Shown here piece by piece: positions 9,843 to 18,866 of a DNA stretch of 52,887 nucleotides (position 1 is the stretch's first letter; every line of letters starts with the position of its first letter). Origin of the DNA: an uncultured Prevotella sp. (GTDB taxonomy: Bacteria; Bacteroidota; Bacteroidia; Bacteroidales; Bacteroidaceae); contig USCX01000002.1 in assembly GCA_900553285.1 (NCBI GenBank), forward strand, positions 1 to 52,887. Direction: 5' to 3'. The notes under the pieces were generated by a model that had not been told where the DNA came from, ran no database searches, and worked only from the letters and a program-made list of their open reading frames with translations. The translations under genes and the position numbers were made by a program.

Positions 9843-10612
9843 AACGCTGCATACTGTTTTTATTGGCCGTGTGGGCTGCGACTTTCACATATGGAGTCCG
9901 GCCGGAGGCACAAAATGAAGTCACCGTCACAAAGACAGAGGCCGACAATGCCTACCAGCAAAAAGACTATCCCCGTGCTGTCGCGCTCTATTCGCAGTTT
10001 TTGAAAGCGCACCCGAACAGCGCCTCAGCCCATTATAACTTAGGCAACAGTTACTATCGGTTGCAAAATTATCCGCAGGCCGTCCTACATTACGAACGCG
10101 CGCTGAAATTCAATCCGGCCGACAGCGACGCCCGCTTCAACCTATCGCTCACACAAATGAAGATAGAAGACCAGTTCGGCGAAGAAAGCGAAATGTTTTT
10201 TATCCGTTGGTTCAAGCAACTGCGTGACCAAGCCACGGCCGACACTTGGGGCGTCTGGGCTTTGGTCCTGACGTTTCTGGCGCTATGTGCTTTGCTGACC
10301 TACCTCTTCACGCGGCCGGTCATCCTGCGCAAGAGCTGCTTTTTCGGGGCTATTGCCCTGTTTGTCATGGCTGCGGTCTCTCATACATTCGGTGTGCTGC
10401 AACATAAGCGGAGCACAGAGCCTCAGCGGGCCGTAGTCATGCGCACCAGCCCGCTGCGCACAGGTCCTTCGGACACGAACAAAGCCAGTTTCGACCTGCA
10501 CTCCGGAACGGCGGTCGACCTCATCGACACGACCATAAAAGGGTGGATAGAGGTAGAACTCTCTGACGGACGGACGGGATGGCTCGAAACGAAGCAAGTA
10601 GAAATTGTCTAA
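9839..10612 (+). CDS. batE: Aerotolerance protein BatE (TPR + SH3b)
   Basis: BatE, 257 residues. Signal-like N-terminus (1-20), TPR repeats at about 30-110 (HYNLGNSYYRLQNYPQAVLH is diagnostic), two membrane helices at about 137-157 and 167-185, and a C-terminal bacterial SH3-like domain from about 200 (VVMRTSPLRTGPSDTNKASF ... GWIEVELSDGRTGWLETKQV). The SH3b domain may contact peptidoglycan or a partner protein (inference). ATGA overlap with batD; last recognised Bat gene. Confidence 0.92.
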   Translation: MKRCILFLLAVWAATFTYGVRPEAQNEVTVTKTEADNAYQQKDYPRAVALYSQFLKAHPNSASAHYNLGNSYYRLQNYPQAVLHYERALKFNPADSDARFNLSLTQMKIEDQFGEESEMFFIRWFKQLRDQATADTWGVWALVLTFLALCALLTYLFTRPVILRKSCFFGAIALFVMAAVSHTFGVLQHKRSTEPQRAVVMRTSPLRTGPSDTNKASFDLHSGTAVDLIDTTIKGWIEVELSDGRTGWLETKQVEIV

Positions 10613-10630
10613 CCTAAAAAGCAACATGCC

Positions 10631-11320
10631 ATGTGGACACAAATTCTTCAATGGGACCAGGCCGTTACACTGTGGTTGAACGGCAGTCATTCACTCTTCC
10701 TCGACGGCTTCTTCATGACGGTAACGTCCACGCTCACATGGCTGCCGCTTATTCTCGTCCTGCTCTACGTCCTTATCCGCAACAACGATTTCCGTCATCT
10801 CAGTCTCATCGTCCTCTTCATCGGGCTTTGCATCTTGTTGGCCGACCAAATGGCATCCGGCGTCTGCAAACCATACTTCAAGCGTTTCCGGCCGACGCAA
10901 GACCCACAGATTATGTATATGCTCGACGTGGTAAACAACTACCGGGGCGGCCTATACGGTTTCTTTTCCAGCCATGCAGCCAACACGTTCGCTGTGGCGA
11001 TGTTTGTTTCCCTCCTCATCCGCAGGCGCAGTTTGAGCCTGATGCTTTTCTCGTGGGCACTGCTCAACGGGTGGTCACGCATTTATCTGGGCGTCCACTA
11101 TTTCGGCGACGTCATTGTAGGCACCCTTTGGGGCTGTCTCGTCGGCGCATCGGTTTACTGGGCATATACACGCTGCTGCAAGCGTTCTCTACAAACAGCC
11201 AGCTGGAACCGGTCGACCTTTACGCTCACGAACTATCGCGTGAGCGACGCAGATTTGCTGACATGTTGTTTCGCACTAACCTACCTGTTCATTACGTTCA
11301 GTGCGGTATTCTTCAAATGA
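10631..11320 (+). CDS. PAP2-family membrane phosphatase
   Basis: Integral-membrane PAP2 (type 2 phosphatidic acid phosphatase) of 229 residues. The three catalytic signatures are visible: KPYFKRFRP at 80-88 (K-x6-RP), SSH at 113-115 (PSGH position), and SRIYLGVHYFGD at 149-160 (SR-x5-H-x3-D). The ATG at 10631, 18 bases after the batE stop, gives the standard N-terminal helices. Family members dephosphorylate undecaprenyl pyrophosphate, phosphatidylglycerophosphate or lipid A precursors; the substrate cannot be assigned here. Probably co-transcribed with the Bat operon. Confidence 0.9.
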   Translation: MWTQILQWDQAVTLWLNGSHSLFLDGFFMTVTSTLTWLPLILVLLYVLIRNNDFRHLSLIVLFIGLCILLADQMASGVCKPYFKRFRPTQDPQIMYMLDVVNNYRGGLYGFFSSHAANTFAVAMFVSLLIRRRSLSLMLFSWALLNGWSRIYLGVHYFGDVIVGTLWGCLVGASVYWAYTRCCKRSLQTASWNRSTFTLTNYRVSDADLLTCCFALTYLFITFSAVFFK

Positions 11321-11518
11321 AGTGCTCCACTCCGTGCTCAACTGTCTGGGAGGCCCGTCATCCGTATGACATGAATTGGATGGGCAGAACGGGTCTGCAC
11401 ACGTTCTCTATATTTCAGTGCCGATACAAATATCTCTTCCGTAAGGTGCTGAAATCCGGATGAGCGAGAACGTTACCAGTGTCGAAGAACACGGATGCAC
11501 CGTCTTCGCTTACTTATG

Positions 11519-11554
11519 AAAAATCCCCCGACGTGCCTTTGGGCATGCCGGGGG
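11519..11554 (-). terminator. Rho-independent terminator downstream of clpC
   Basis: Hairpin with arms 11525-11537 and 11542-11554 (CCCCCG against CGGGGG cores, two mismatches) followed on the minus strand by five T (11523-11519). It lies between the convergent PAP2 gene and clpC and could also stop plus-strand readthrough. Confidence 0.7.
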
Positions 11555-11577
11555 ATAATTTATTCCTACCGCTGACA

Positions 11578-14082
11578 TCAAATGAAGACAAGGTTGTCTC
11601 CTTCCGGATTTTTGTCAAGCGTCCAGTTGTGTGTCGTCCCGTCAGCATCAAGCAATTGCTCACACAGCGGGTCCTCCACGTAAGTCTGAATGGCCCGTTT
11701 CAGCGGCCGGGCGCCAAACTGCACGTCATAGCCACGCGAGACAAGGAAATCCATCGCAGCATCAGTCAGCCGCAACGTGCTGTCCAGTTTTTCAAGGCGG
11801 CGACTGAGAGCGTTCAGCTCAATTTCAGCAATATGACGAATGGCATCGTGCGAGAGCGAGTCAAACATGATTATTTCGTCCAGACGATTAATGAACTCCG
11901 GAGCGAATTGCTTGTTTAGTGCTTTCTGGATGACGTTATTGGCCAACGTGGCATTACCTTCGCCAGCCTGCGGACGATCGAAGCCTATGCCGCGACCATA
12001 TTCCTTCAACTGCCTTGTGCCACAATTGGATGTCATGATGATAATCGTGTTGCGGAAATCGACAGTCACACCGTTACTATCGGTCAGCCGTCCTTCGTCC
12101 ATCACCTGTAACAGCAGGTTGAACACATCACCATGAGCCTTCTCTATTTCGTCGAGCAAGACGATGGAGTAGGGATGACGCCGCACTTTTTCTGTCAGCT
12201 GCCCTCCTTCCTCATATCCCACATAGCCCGGGGGGGCTCCCACCAGGCGACTCACGCTATATTTTTCCATATACTCGCTCATGTCAATGCGAATGAGCGC
12301 ATCGCTCGAACCGAACATAAATTCAGCCAGACATTTGGCCAGATGCGTTTTTCCGACGCCGGTAGGCCCCAAGAACATGAACGTACCGATAGGGCGGTTG
12401 GGATCTTTCAGCCCGATGCGGCTACGTGTGATGGCACGGACAAGTTTGTCTATCGCCTTGTCCTGCGCAATCACCTTGGAGGCAAGTTCAGCCTTCATGC
12501 CTTTCAGCCGAATGCTTTCCTCGCCTGCCATACGTTGCACGGGCACGCCACTCATCATCGAAACCACATTTTCGATCTGATCGCGGTCGACGGTTTCGCG
12601 GTTTTCAGTAAGCGTTTCCTGCCAGGCCCTGTTCAACGCATCAAGTTTATCTTCCTCCTGACGCACTTGGTCACGCAACTCGGCCGCTTTTTCATACTGC
12701 TGATTTCGGGCGGCCTCCACTTTCTGCGAGGTCAACTGGTCGATAAGTTTTTCCTGCTCCTCGATCTCTTTCGGCACAGAGACATTGACCAGATGCACGC
12801 GGCTGCCGGCCTCATCAAGCACGTCTATGGCCTTGTCCGGGAAAGCACGGTCTGTAATATAGCGTTCCGTCAAACTGACGCACGCTTTCAGCGCCTCATC
12901 CGTATAGGTGACGTTATGGTGGTCTTCATACTTCTCTTTGATGTTCTGCAAAATCTGCAGTGTCTCCTCCGGCGTAGTCGGCTCCACCATGATTTTCTGA
13001 AAGCGGCGTTCGAGCGCGCCATCTTTCTCAATGCTCTTCGTATACTCATCGACTGTGGTGGCCCCGATGCACTGCAACTCACCGCGCGCCAGCGCAGGCT
13101 TTAACATGTTCGCCGCATCCATAGTCCCGGGAGCGGAACCTGCACCGACTATCGTATGGATTTCGTCGATGAAAAGCACCACCTCGGGATGTTTCTGCAA
13201 TTCAAGAATTATGTTTTGGATACGCTCCTCAAACTGGCCGCGATATTTCGTACCGGCTATGACGGACGCCATGTCCAGCGCCACGATACGCTTGTTGTGA
13301 AGCGAACGGGGCACTTTCTTCTGCGCGATGAGCAGGGCCAACCCCTCGACGATGGAGCTTTTTCCGACACCGGGCTCACCTATCAGCACCGGATTGTTCT
13401 TCTTACGCCGGCTCAGAATCTGCGCGATACGCTCGATTTCTTTTTCGCGCCCAATCACCGGATCGAGTTTCCCTTCTTCGGCCGCCATCGTCACGTCGAC
13501 GCCAAAATTGTCCAAAGCGGGTGTATCGCTCATCGGTTTGTGCGAAGTGGCAGAAGCCGTCTTTGGGGCATCCTGTGACGACCGGCCGTTTGCATAACCA
13601 TCGTCCTCGTCGTCCTCCACACCAAAACTTGACTGCACGTCCGGCTTCAAATTGAGCAGGGCGGCCACGTTGGCATAGTTGATCGAATTATCGTTTAGTG
13701 AACGGCACGCGATATTGTTCTCATCGCGCAACATGGCTAACAACAGATGTTCTGTATCTATCGTATGGCTCTTGAAGAGACGTGCCTCAAGGAAGCTGAG
13801 TTTCAGAATGCGCGAGGCGTCCGCATCAATAACGATTGTCTGGGGAGAATCAGTCGCTACCATGCTGTTTGCTTCTTCCGACAAGTAGCCTTCGACTGTC
13901 GCCTTCAAACGACCGGGCTGCAAAGGAAAATGGTGGATGACCTCGATGGCTTTCCCCTCATTGCCTTTGAGCAGACCAAGCAGCAAATGGCCGGGCCCTA
14001 CAGCGCCATTATGAAGGCGGTAGGCCTCTTCCTTGCTGTACAAGAGAGCCTTTGAAAGGTTTGTCGATAGTTGATAATCCAT
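11578..14082 (-). CDS. clpC: ClpC-type AAA+ unfoldase, ClpP partner
   Basis: Class I Clp/Hsp100 ATPase of 834 residues that unfolds proteins for ClpP. Order: double Clp-N domain (about 1-145), a variable linker, AAA+ domain 1 with Walker A GEPGVGKS at 235-242, a UVR-type helical insert at about 450-480 (NQQYEKAAELRDQVRQEED) that marks ClpC rather than ClpB or ClpA, and AAA+ domain 2 with Walker A GPTGVGKT near 569-576. The middle domain is short, which excludes ClpB. Upstream, GAGGAG sits about 9 bases before the ATG. It stands alone, with a terminator after it. Confidence 0.94.
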   Translation of the reverse strand: MDYQLSTNLSKALLYSKEEAYRLHNGAVGPGHLLLGLLKGNEGKAIEVIHHFPLQPGRLKATVEGYLSEEANSMVATDSPQTIVIDADASRILKLSFLEARLFKSHTIDTEHLLLAMLRDENNIACRSLNDNSINYANVAALLNLKPDVQSSFGVEDDEDDGYANGRSSQDAPKTASATSHKPMSDTPALDNFGVDVTMAAEEGKLDPVIGREKEIERIAQILSRRKKNNPVLIGEPGVGKSSIVEGLALLIAQKKVPRSLHNKRIVALDMASVIAGTKYRGQFEERIQNIILELQKHPEVVLFIDEIHTIVGAGSAPGTMDAANMLKPALARGELQCIGATTVDEYTKSIEKDGALERRFQKIMVEPTTPEETLQILQNIKEKYEDHHNVTYTDEALKACVSLTERYITDRAFPDKAIDVLDEAGSRVHLVNVSVPKEIEEQEKLIDQLTSQKVEAARNQQYEKAAELRDQVRQEEDKLDALNRAWQETLTENRETVDRDQIENVVSMMSGVPVQRMAGEESIRLKGMKAELASKVIAQDKAIDKLVRAITRSRIGLKDPNRPIGTFMFLGPTGVGKTHLAKCLAEFMFGSSDALIRIDMSEYMEKYSVSRLVGAPPGYVGYEEGGQLTEKVRRHPYSIVLLDEIEKAHGDVFNLLLQVMDEGRLTDSNGVTVDFRNTIIIMTSNCGTRQLKEYGRGIGFDRPQAGEGNATLANNVIQKALNKQFAPEFINRLDEIIMFDSLSHDAIRHIAEIELNALSRRLEKLDSTLRLTDAAMDFLVSRGYDVQFGARPLKRAIQTYVEDPLCEQLLDADGTTHNWTLDKNPEGDNLVFI

Positions 14083-14167
14083 AAATTATACTCCTCAATT
14101 ATTTTACACTCCTAAAAACACATGAATAGGTCTAACACGACTTGCAAATTACGTGCCAGACAGCCTG

Positions 14168-15841
14168 TCAGCGTCTTACTTTCAGCATGCTGGCCCCGTA
14201 GGCCGGCAGCAGGAGAGAAACCACCGAGTCCGGCCGCAGATTGACGGTGACGGCCTCGCCAGACAGCAAATCATTGGCCCAATACATGCCTTCGCGCAAA
14301 CTGAGCGTGTCAAACGCATGCTGGGGCAAGCGCACACCTACCTGCGCGCCCTGACTGCTGAAATTGCATGCCACAAGCACGAGCTCGTGCGCCACGTGAC
14401 GGAGAAAGGCGTAATGGCAATTCGGGTTGAAACCCGTGCAGCCATCGTTGTTGACATACATCAAGTCAAAGAAGGCTCCATCGCGAAGCGAATCCTCGGT
14501 ATTGCACAAATTCAGGATACGCGCATACGTGCGGTGAAGTTGCCGCTCCTCAGGAGTCAGCTTCGATGTAAGTGCCCTTCTCAGGCTTGCCACGCTCCAA
14601 TAGTCGAAAATAGTGGTTCGTCCGTCACGACCGCTGAAACCCTCTTCGTCCATGCCACGTTCGCCATATTCCTGTCCGGCATAAACCATGAAAGGATTTT
14701 TCCCCATACAAGCACTGACGATAAGAGCCGGGATGGCCTTGCGTGCATCGGCCGCAAAAAAGTCGGAAGCGATACGCTGCTCGTCGTGATTTTCAAGAAA
14801 ATTGAGCATGCGGTCGCGGATATCGTCCACGCTCTGCCAACAGTGGGTGATTTCGGCCGCCGAACGATACCCGCACATCACGCCCCGCAAGGTGTCATAA
14901 AGTCCGACTTTATCATAGAGGTAATCGAAATGCCCGGTGTACAGGTAATTCCGATACTCTGACGGGTTGTATACCTCTGCGATGAAAACGACATCAGGAT
15001 ACCGGTTTTTCACCTGCGGGATGCACCATGCCCAAAACTCCACAGGCACCATCTCGGCCATGTCACAACGAAAACCGTCGACATGCTTACCGGCCCAGAA
15101 AAGCAGTATGTCGCGCATTTTCGTCCATGTGTCCGGCGTGGGTTCAAAGTGCTTTCTCCTACCTCCGCAATAGTCCACACCGTAATTCAACTTTACGGTC
15201 TCATACCAATCCGTGTCGGCCGGCGTGGCAGAGAAGCAATCGTTTCCAGTGGCTTTGGCCGGATATTCGCGGTAGGGTGACGGGGCCGCACGGTCATGGT
15301 CGAAATAAGTACGGAGAGGCTGCCCTGAAATATAGTAAAAGTTGTTCTGTGGAGAGAATGCCAGGTTCGTGTTGTCGTTTTCCCCCAAGTCACTCACGCC
15401 CTCCGGCTTTGCATCCGATTGATACTGACGCGCCACGTGATTGGGGACGAAGTCCATGATAAAGCCCAAACCGGCATCATGCGTGCGTCGGACGAGCTGC
15501 TCGAACTCACGCATGCGATTCGGCACATCGACAGCCAAATCGGGGTCGACATCATAATAGTCCTTAATGGCATAGGGCGAACCGGCCTTGCCTTTGACTA
15601 CGGCCGGATGGTCAGCCCTTATGCCGAACCGGGTATAATCGGTCTGCGTGGCGTGCTCGATAAGCCCTGTGAACCATACATGCGTATAACCATCCTCACG
15701 AATGCTTTTGAGCACCTCGGGCGTGAAGTCGTTCATCTTTCCACTTCCGTTTTGGGACAGGGTGCCGTTTTTCACGCAGTGGTCGTTGATGTTGCCAAAT
15801 AAACGTGTGAACACCTGATAGATGATTATTTTCCGTTTCAT
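14168..15841 (-). CDS. GH13 alpha-amylase family enzyme, cytosolic
   Basis: Glycoside hydrolase family 13 protein of 557 residues. The four conserved regions are seen: DFVPNH (I), GFRCDMAEM with nucleophile D260 (II), FIAEVY with acid/base E289 (III) and ENHDEQR with D353 (IV). The ATG at 15841 gives MKRKIIIYQVFTRLFGN, the usual start of this Bacteroidales type; longer in-frame starts extend over the intergenic hairpin. No signal peptide, so it should act on cytosolic glycogen or imported maltodextrins, unlike the surface amylase SusG. Exact specificity (alpha-amylase or another GH13 activity) is not decided by the sequence. Downstream of fabD on the same strand, separated by a strong hairpin. 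Confidence 0.9.
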   Translation of the reverse strand: MKRKIIIYQVFTRLFGNINDHCVKNGTLSQNGSGKMNDFTPEVLKSIREDGYTHVWFTGLIEHATQTDYTRFGIRADHPAVVKGKAGSPYAIKDYYDVDPDLAVDVPNRMREFEQLVRRTHDAGLGFIMDFVPNHVARQYQSDAKPEGVSDLGENDNTNLAFSPQNNFYYISGQPLRTYFDHDRAAPSPYREYPAKATGNDCFSATPADTDWYETVKLNYGVDYCGGRRKHFEPTPDTWTKMRDILLFWAGKHVDGFRCDMAEMVPVEFWAWCIPQVKNRYPDVVFIAEVYNPSEYRNYLYTGHFDYLYDKVGLYDTLRGVMCGYRSAAEITHCWQSVDDIRDRMLNFLENHDEQRIASDFFAADARKAIPALIVSACMGKNPFMVYAGQEYGERGMDEEGFSGRDGRTTIFDYWSVASLRRALTSKLTPEERQLHRTYARILNLCNTEDSLRDGAFFDLMYVNNDGCTGFNPNCHYAFLRHVAHELVLVACNFSSQGAQVGVRLPQHAFDTLSLREGMYWANDLLSGEAVTVNLRPDSVVSLLLPAYGASMLKVRR

Positions 15842-15873
15842 GTCGTCAGCTTGTTTCGTAATGGGAAAGGAGT

Positions 15874-15915
15874 CACGGCAGGCTCCAGCCCGTCGGGGCC
15901 GAAACGCCTGCCGTG
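15874..15915 (-). terminator. Hairpin between fabD and the amylase gene
   Basis: Perfect 10-bp stem (arms 15874-15883 and 15906-15915) with an inner GCCC/GGGC pairing in the loop. It lies 36 bases past the fabD stop. There is no T-run, so it may be an attenuating or RNA-stabilising hairpin rather than a classical terminator. Confidence 0.4.
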
Positions 15916-15950
15916 TAATATGACATTTCAATCTGAAAAGGACAGCGTTT

Positions 15951-16856
15951 TCAATCCACGACCGATACACCGTGGATGCTGACAGCTGAATTCCCTTTGC
16001 AGATTTTGGCAATCATTCCTTGCAGCGCTTTGCCCGGTCCGCACTCGATGAATTCCGTCGCACCGGCTGCCACCATGTTGTTTACCTCTTTTGTCCACAA
16101 CACAGACGAAGTCAGCTGGGCGATCAGATTGTTTTTGATTTCGCCCGGATCGCTGTGTGCGGCCCCGTCCACGTTCTGGTAAACCGGACAAATGGGCTTG
16201 TGGAACTCGGTCACGGCAATAGCGGCTTCGAGTTCTTCTTTCGCCGGCTGCATGAGGGGCGAGTGGAATCCGCCGCTCACCGGGAGCACCAGCGCGCGCT
16301 TGGCACCGGCTTCTTTCAATTTCTGACAAGCTTCTTCGACGGCGGGCACGTTACCGCTGATAACCAGTTGCCCCGGACAATTATAGTTGGCCGGAACGAC
16401 AACATGCCCCTCGCGACTGACTTCCTTGCAGATGTTCTCTATGACCTCGTCCGACAGGCCGATGATGGCCGCCATTGTCGACGGCGTGGCCTCGCAAGCC
16501 TTCTGCATCGCCATCGCACGGGCATACACCAACTTCAAACCGTCTTCGAAACTCAGCGAGCGGGCTGCCGTCAGCGCAGACAACTCACCCAGCGAGTGAC
16601 CGGCTACCATGTCGGGCTGGAAATCATCGCCCAGACAAAGCGAACTAATTACACTGTGAAGGAACACGGCCGGCTGCGTAACTTTTGTCTGTTTCAGCTC
16701 CTCATCCGTCCCTTCGAATATGATATCGGAAATGCGGAAACCAAGAATATCGTTGGCTTTCTCAAAGAATTGCTTGGCAACGGGATGCTTTTCGTAAAGG
16801 TCCTTGCCCATCCCAACGAACTGGGCTCCTTGCCCGGGAAATACGAATGCTTTCAT
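15951..16856 (-). CDS. fabD: Malonyl-CoA:ACP transacylase FabD
   Basis: ACP S-malonyltransferase of 301 residues, which loads malonate onto acyl-carrier protein for type II fatty-acid synthesis in the cytosol. Visible motifs: GQGAQ at 8-12, catalytic Ser88 in GHSLGE (86-91), and the GFHSPLM segment carrying the second catalytic residue (His). The start is taken at 16856 (MKAFVFPGQGAQ), matching family N-termini; an ATG four codons upstream at 16868 is also possible. A -7 box lies about 45 bases upstream. Divergent from the acyltransferase at 17059. Confidence 0.94.
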   Translation of the reverse strand: MKAFVFPGQGAQFVGMGKDLYEKHPVAKQFFEKANDILGFRISDIIFEGTDEELKQTKVTQPAVFLHSVISSLCLGDDFQPDMVAGHSLGELSALTAARSLSFEDGLKLVYARAMAMQKACEATPSTMAAIIGLSDEVIENICKEVSREGHVVVPANYNCPGQLVISGNVPAVEEACQKLKEAGAKRALVLPVSGGFHSPLMQPAKEELEAAIAVTEFHKPICPVYQNVDGAAHSDPGEIKNNLIAQLTSSVLWTKEVNNMVAAGATEFIECGPGKALQGMIAKICKGNSAVSIHGVSVVD

Positions 16857-16899
16857 GTAAGCGGTCATTTAGTCGTTTTAATCGTTCTTTTTGGTTGGG

Positions 16900-16907
16900 C
16901 AAAGATA
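16900..16907 (-). promoter_or_regulatory. Predicted -7 promoter element of fabD
   Basis: TATCTTTG on the minus strand (TAnnTTTG match), 32-44 bases upstream of the two candidate fabD starts. No clear -33 element. Confidence 0.4.
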
Positions 16908-17030
16908 CAACAAAAAAGCGAGAAACGGAAGTTAACCCCGGATAATACGTATCAAATGCGATAATGTCCTGCGGGGCGCTGCCGCTTCTTTTTCATTCTT
17001 AAAAACACTTTCGTTCTTCTTATAAATTCG

Positions 17031-17038
17031 TACCTTTG
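17031..17038 (+). promoter_or_regulatory. Predicted -7 promoter element of the broken acyltransferase gene
   Basis: TACCTTTG, a TAnnTTTG match, with TTTCG about 19 bases upstream as a weak -33. It lies 20 bases before the ATG at 17059. The promoter looks intact although the gene is frameshifted. Confidence 0.45.
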
Positions 17039-17058
17039 CCTCACAAAAAAACTTAATC

Positions 17059-18109
17059 ATGCAAGTTGCTAAATGCCTGTCGCTTCTTTCCGCACACCGT
17101 GGTGCCCTCATGGGAGTGGCCATACTTTGGGTCATGGCTTTCCACCTTCCGTCCCACACAGGTAATCCGATATTGGGCAGTATTCTCGATGCCGGATATG
17201 GAGGAGTGGATATTTTCCTGTTCCTGTCCGGTTTCGGACTGTACTTCTCCATGAGCAAGAAGAACGTCACCGTCCGACAATTCTACAAGAAAAGATTCTG
17301 CCGGATTTTGCCTGAATTCTGGTTGTTTCTGCTCGGATTATTTATCGTATCCATGAATTTTGACTTCCACAGTTTCTGCTGGTTGATCTACCGTGCGACC
17401 ACCATAGGATACTGGATTCCGGGTACGCCTTACACGCTATGGTACATTTCGTGCATCCTCTTCTTCTACCTCATCTTCCCGCCTTATTTCAGGCTCTTTA
17501 AGAAAAAGGGCATCGTCGTGCCTGGACTCGCCGTGCTCATCGGGATTATTTTAATAATAATTTACGGATTAGTATCCGTATTTTGCTTTGATAACGAAAA
17601 TCGGGGGGCTGATAGTACTTACGGTCGCGCGCATTCCCATTTTCTTTATCGGAACACTCTTTGGATACCTGACGAAAAACAAGGTTGACCTTAAAATGAC
17701 AAAAGGCTGTTTCGCCTTTATTCTCGTCTTGTTCGCAATCTCCGTCGCCTCCCTTGGCTTGTTCGGAACATACCTCAGCAGCTATCTTTGGACTTGCAGT
17801 CTCTTCTTCATACCGTTCATTTTTATCACACCGGTGCTATGCGTAACGATGGCGCTCATCCTGGAAAAAATGCCGCACGCCGTTTCCGCACTGCTCACCC
17901 GCATAGGAGGCATTTCCCTCGAACTCTATATCGTCCACGAACATCTCTATTCGATGATTGACGACCTCGCCAAAACCTGCGGGACATACGTTTCTTACTT
18001 ACTTGCCGTCACCTCTTCGTTTGTTGCGGCCATTATACTTTATCAGATCAATAAAAAGTACTTGCAACGGATTTTCAACCCCGGTCCACCCTCTTCCGTC
18101 ACTCGCTGA
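17059..18109 (+). pseudogene. Acyltransferase_3-type membrane protein, frameshifted
   Basis: Two overlapping frames together make one membrane acyltransferase (acyltransferase 3/OafA-like), a family that O-acylates surface polysaccharides. The first frame runs from ATG 17059 to a stop at 17688 and holds the N-terminal half (conserved Arg14 and His29, GYGGVDIFLFLSGFGLYF, membrane helices). The second frame is one base ahead, open across 17588-18109, and holds the C-terminal helices (IPIFFIGTLFGYLTKN; GGISLELYIVHEHLYS). The switch must fall in about 17580-17608, where a run of six G (17603-17608) occurs; losing one G would restore a 349-residue protein (DNENRGLIVLTVARIP). It could be a real null allele, a slippage site or a sequence error. 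The gene looks more A/T-rich than its neighbours. Confidence 0.8.
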
Positions 18110-18866
18110 CGCCATCCCCCCTGTTTCACGCGACGGCACAATCCCCGTCCGGGTGAAACGGGGAAAGGGACATCCGGCAAGCCGCTCCTTCTCCATAAAA
18201 GGGGAACAGGGCAGGGCGTGACGGACGAACGCCCCGACCACAGAACGGGCGACCTAACCACTCATTATTCGCACACAAAGGGGGAACACCGCAATTACGG
18301 ACATAATGGCAAAACCCTGAAAAACTGCACGTTAACCATCCATCCGCAGCGTTCACATACTAACAGGCGGCACACTCTGAAACAGCCGGAAACCAACATA
18401 CGTGACACTCAGCACGCTGAGAAACAGCGACTTACTCCAACTCCCGTGACACGGCAAACACCCCATCGGGCACACTGAGCCACACAACCTTTACGATTAA
18501 ACTACTGATAATCATTCAGTTCACAAACGGCGTCACCGCTCAGGTTCTCATGCCGTTGTCTGCGCGTACACCTCCCTTGTACCCTCCGGCATCCCCTCTT
18601 GTCCGGAACGACACACGAAAGATATATTATAAAGAATAATACAAGGATATTATATAGTTATTGTGAGAGGAAAGAACTCACACTTAATGAAAAAAAATAA
18701 TCAATTACAAACGATAAATACAACAAAAGGACGAGAAACAACGTGCAGGACCATACTACCCGACCGGACTTGCGTGGCATCGTATAGCCACCATTTACGG
18801 GGAAACGACAGAAGGGGCCAGGCGCGTTTGAAGGACTGCGCGCGCCTCATCGGACAGCATGCGCCG
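18110..18866 (+). other. Gene-free stretch (about 750 bases)
   Basis: No credible gene. Short open frames here have poor composition and no recognisable motif. A small hairpin GTGAG/CTCAC occurs near 18662-18681, an A/T-rich block at about 18605-18730, and a GC hairpin (18821-18826 with 18841-18846) just past the thiD stop that may end the thiD transcript. No tRNA, riboswitch or repeat array was recognised. Confidence 0.5.

Noticed and set aside
12133..13104. Plus-strand open frame inside clpC
   Set aside because: Shadow of the ClpC coding strand; composition mirrors the real gene and no family is recognised.
18120..18200. GGTGAAA and GGGAAAGGG pieces resembling a cobalamin riboswitch
   Set aside because: The order and spacing are wrong and no B12 box is present.
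18400..18440. CTGAGA sequence suggesting a TPP riboswitch near thiD
   Set aside because: It lies downstream of thiD and on the other strand, and the rest of the THI element (ACCTGA region) is missing.
18218..18478. An 86-codon open frame in the gap after the broken acyltransferase
   Set aside because: Rich in His/Thr/Arg with no fold-like pattern and no promoter or coupling; likely chance.
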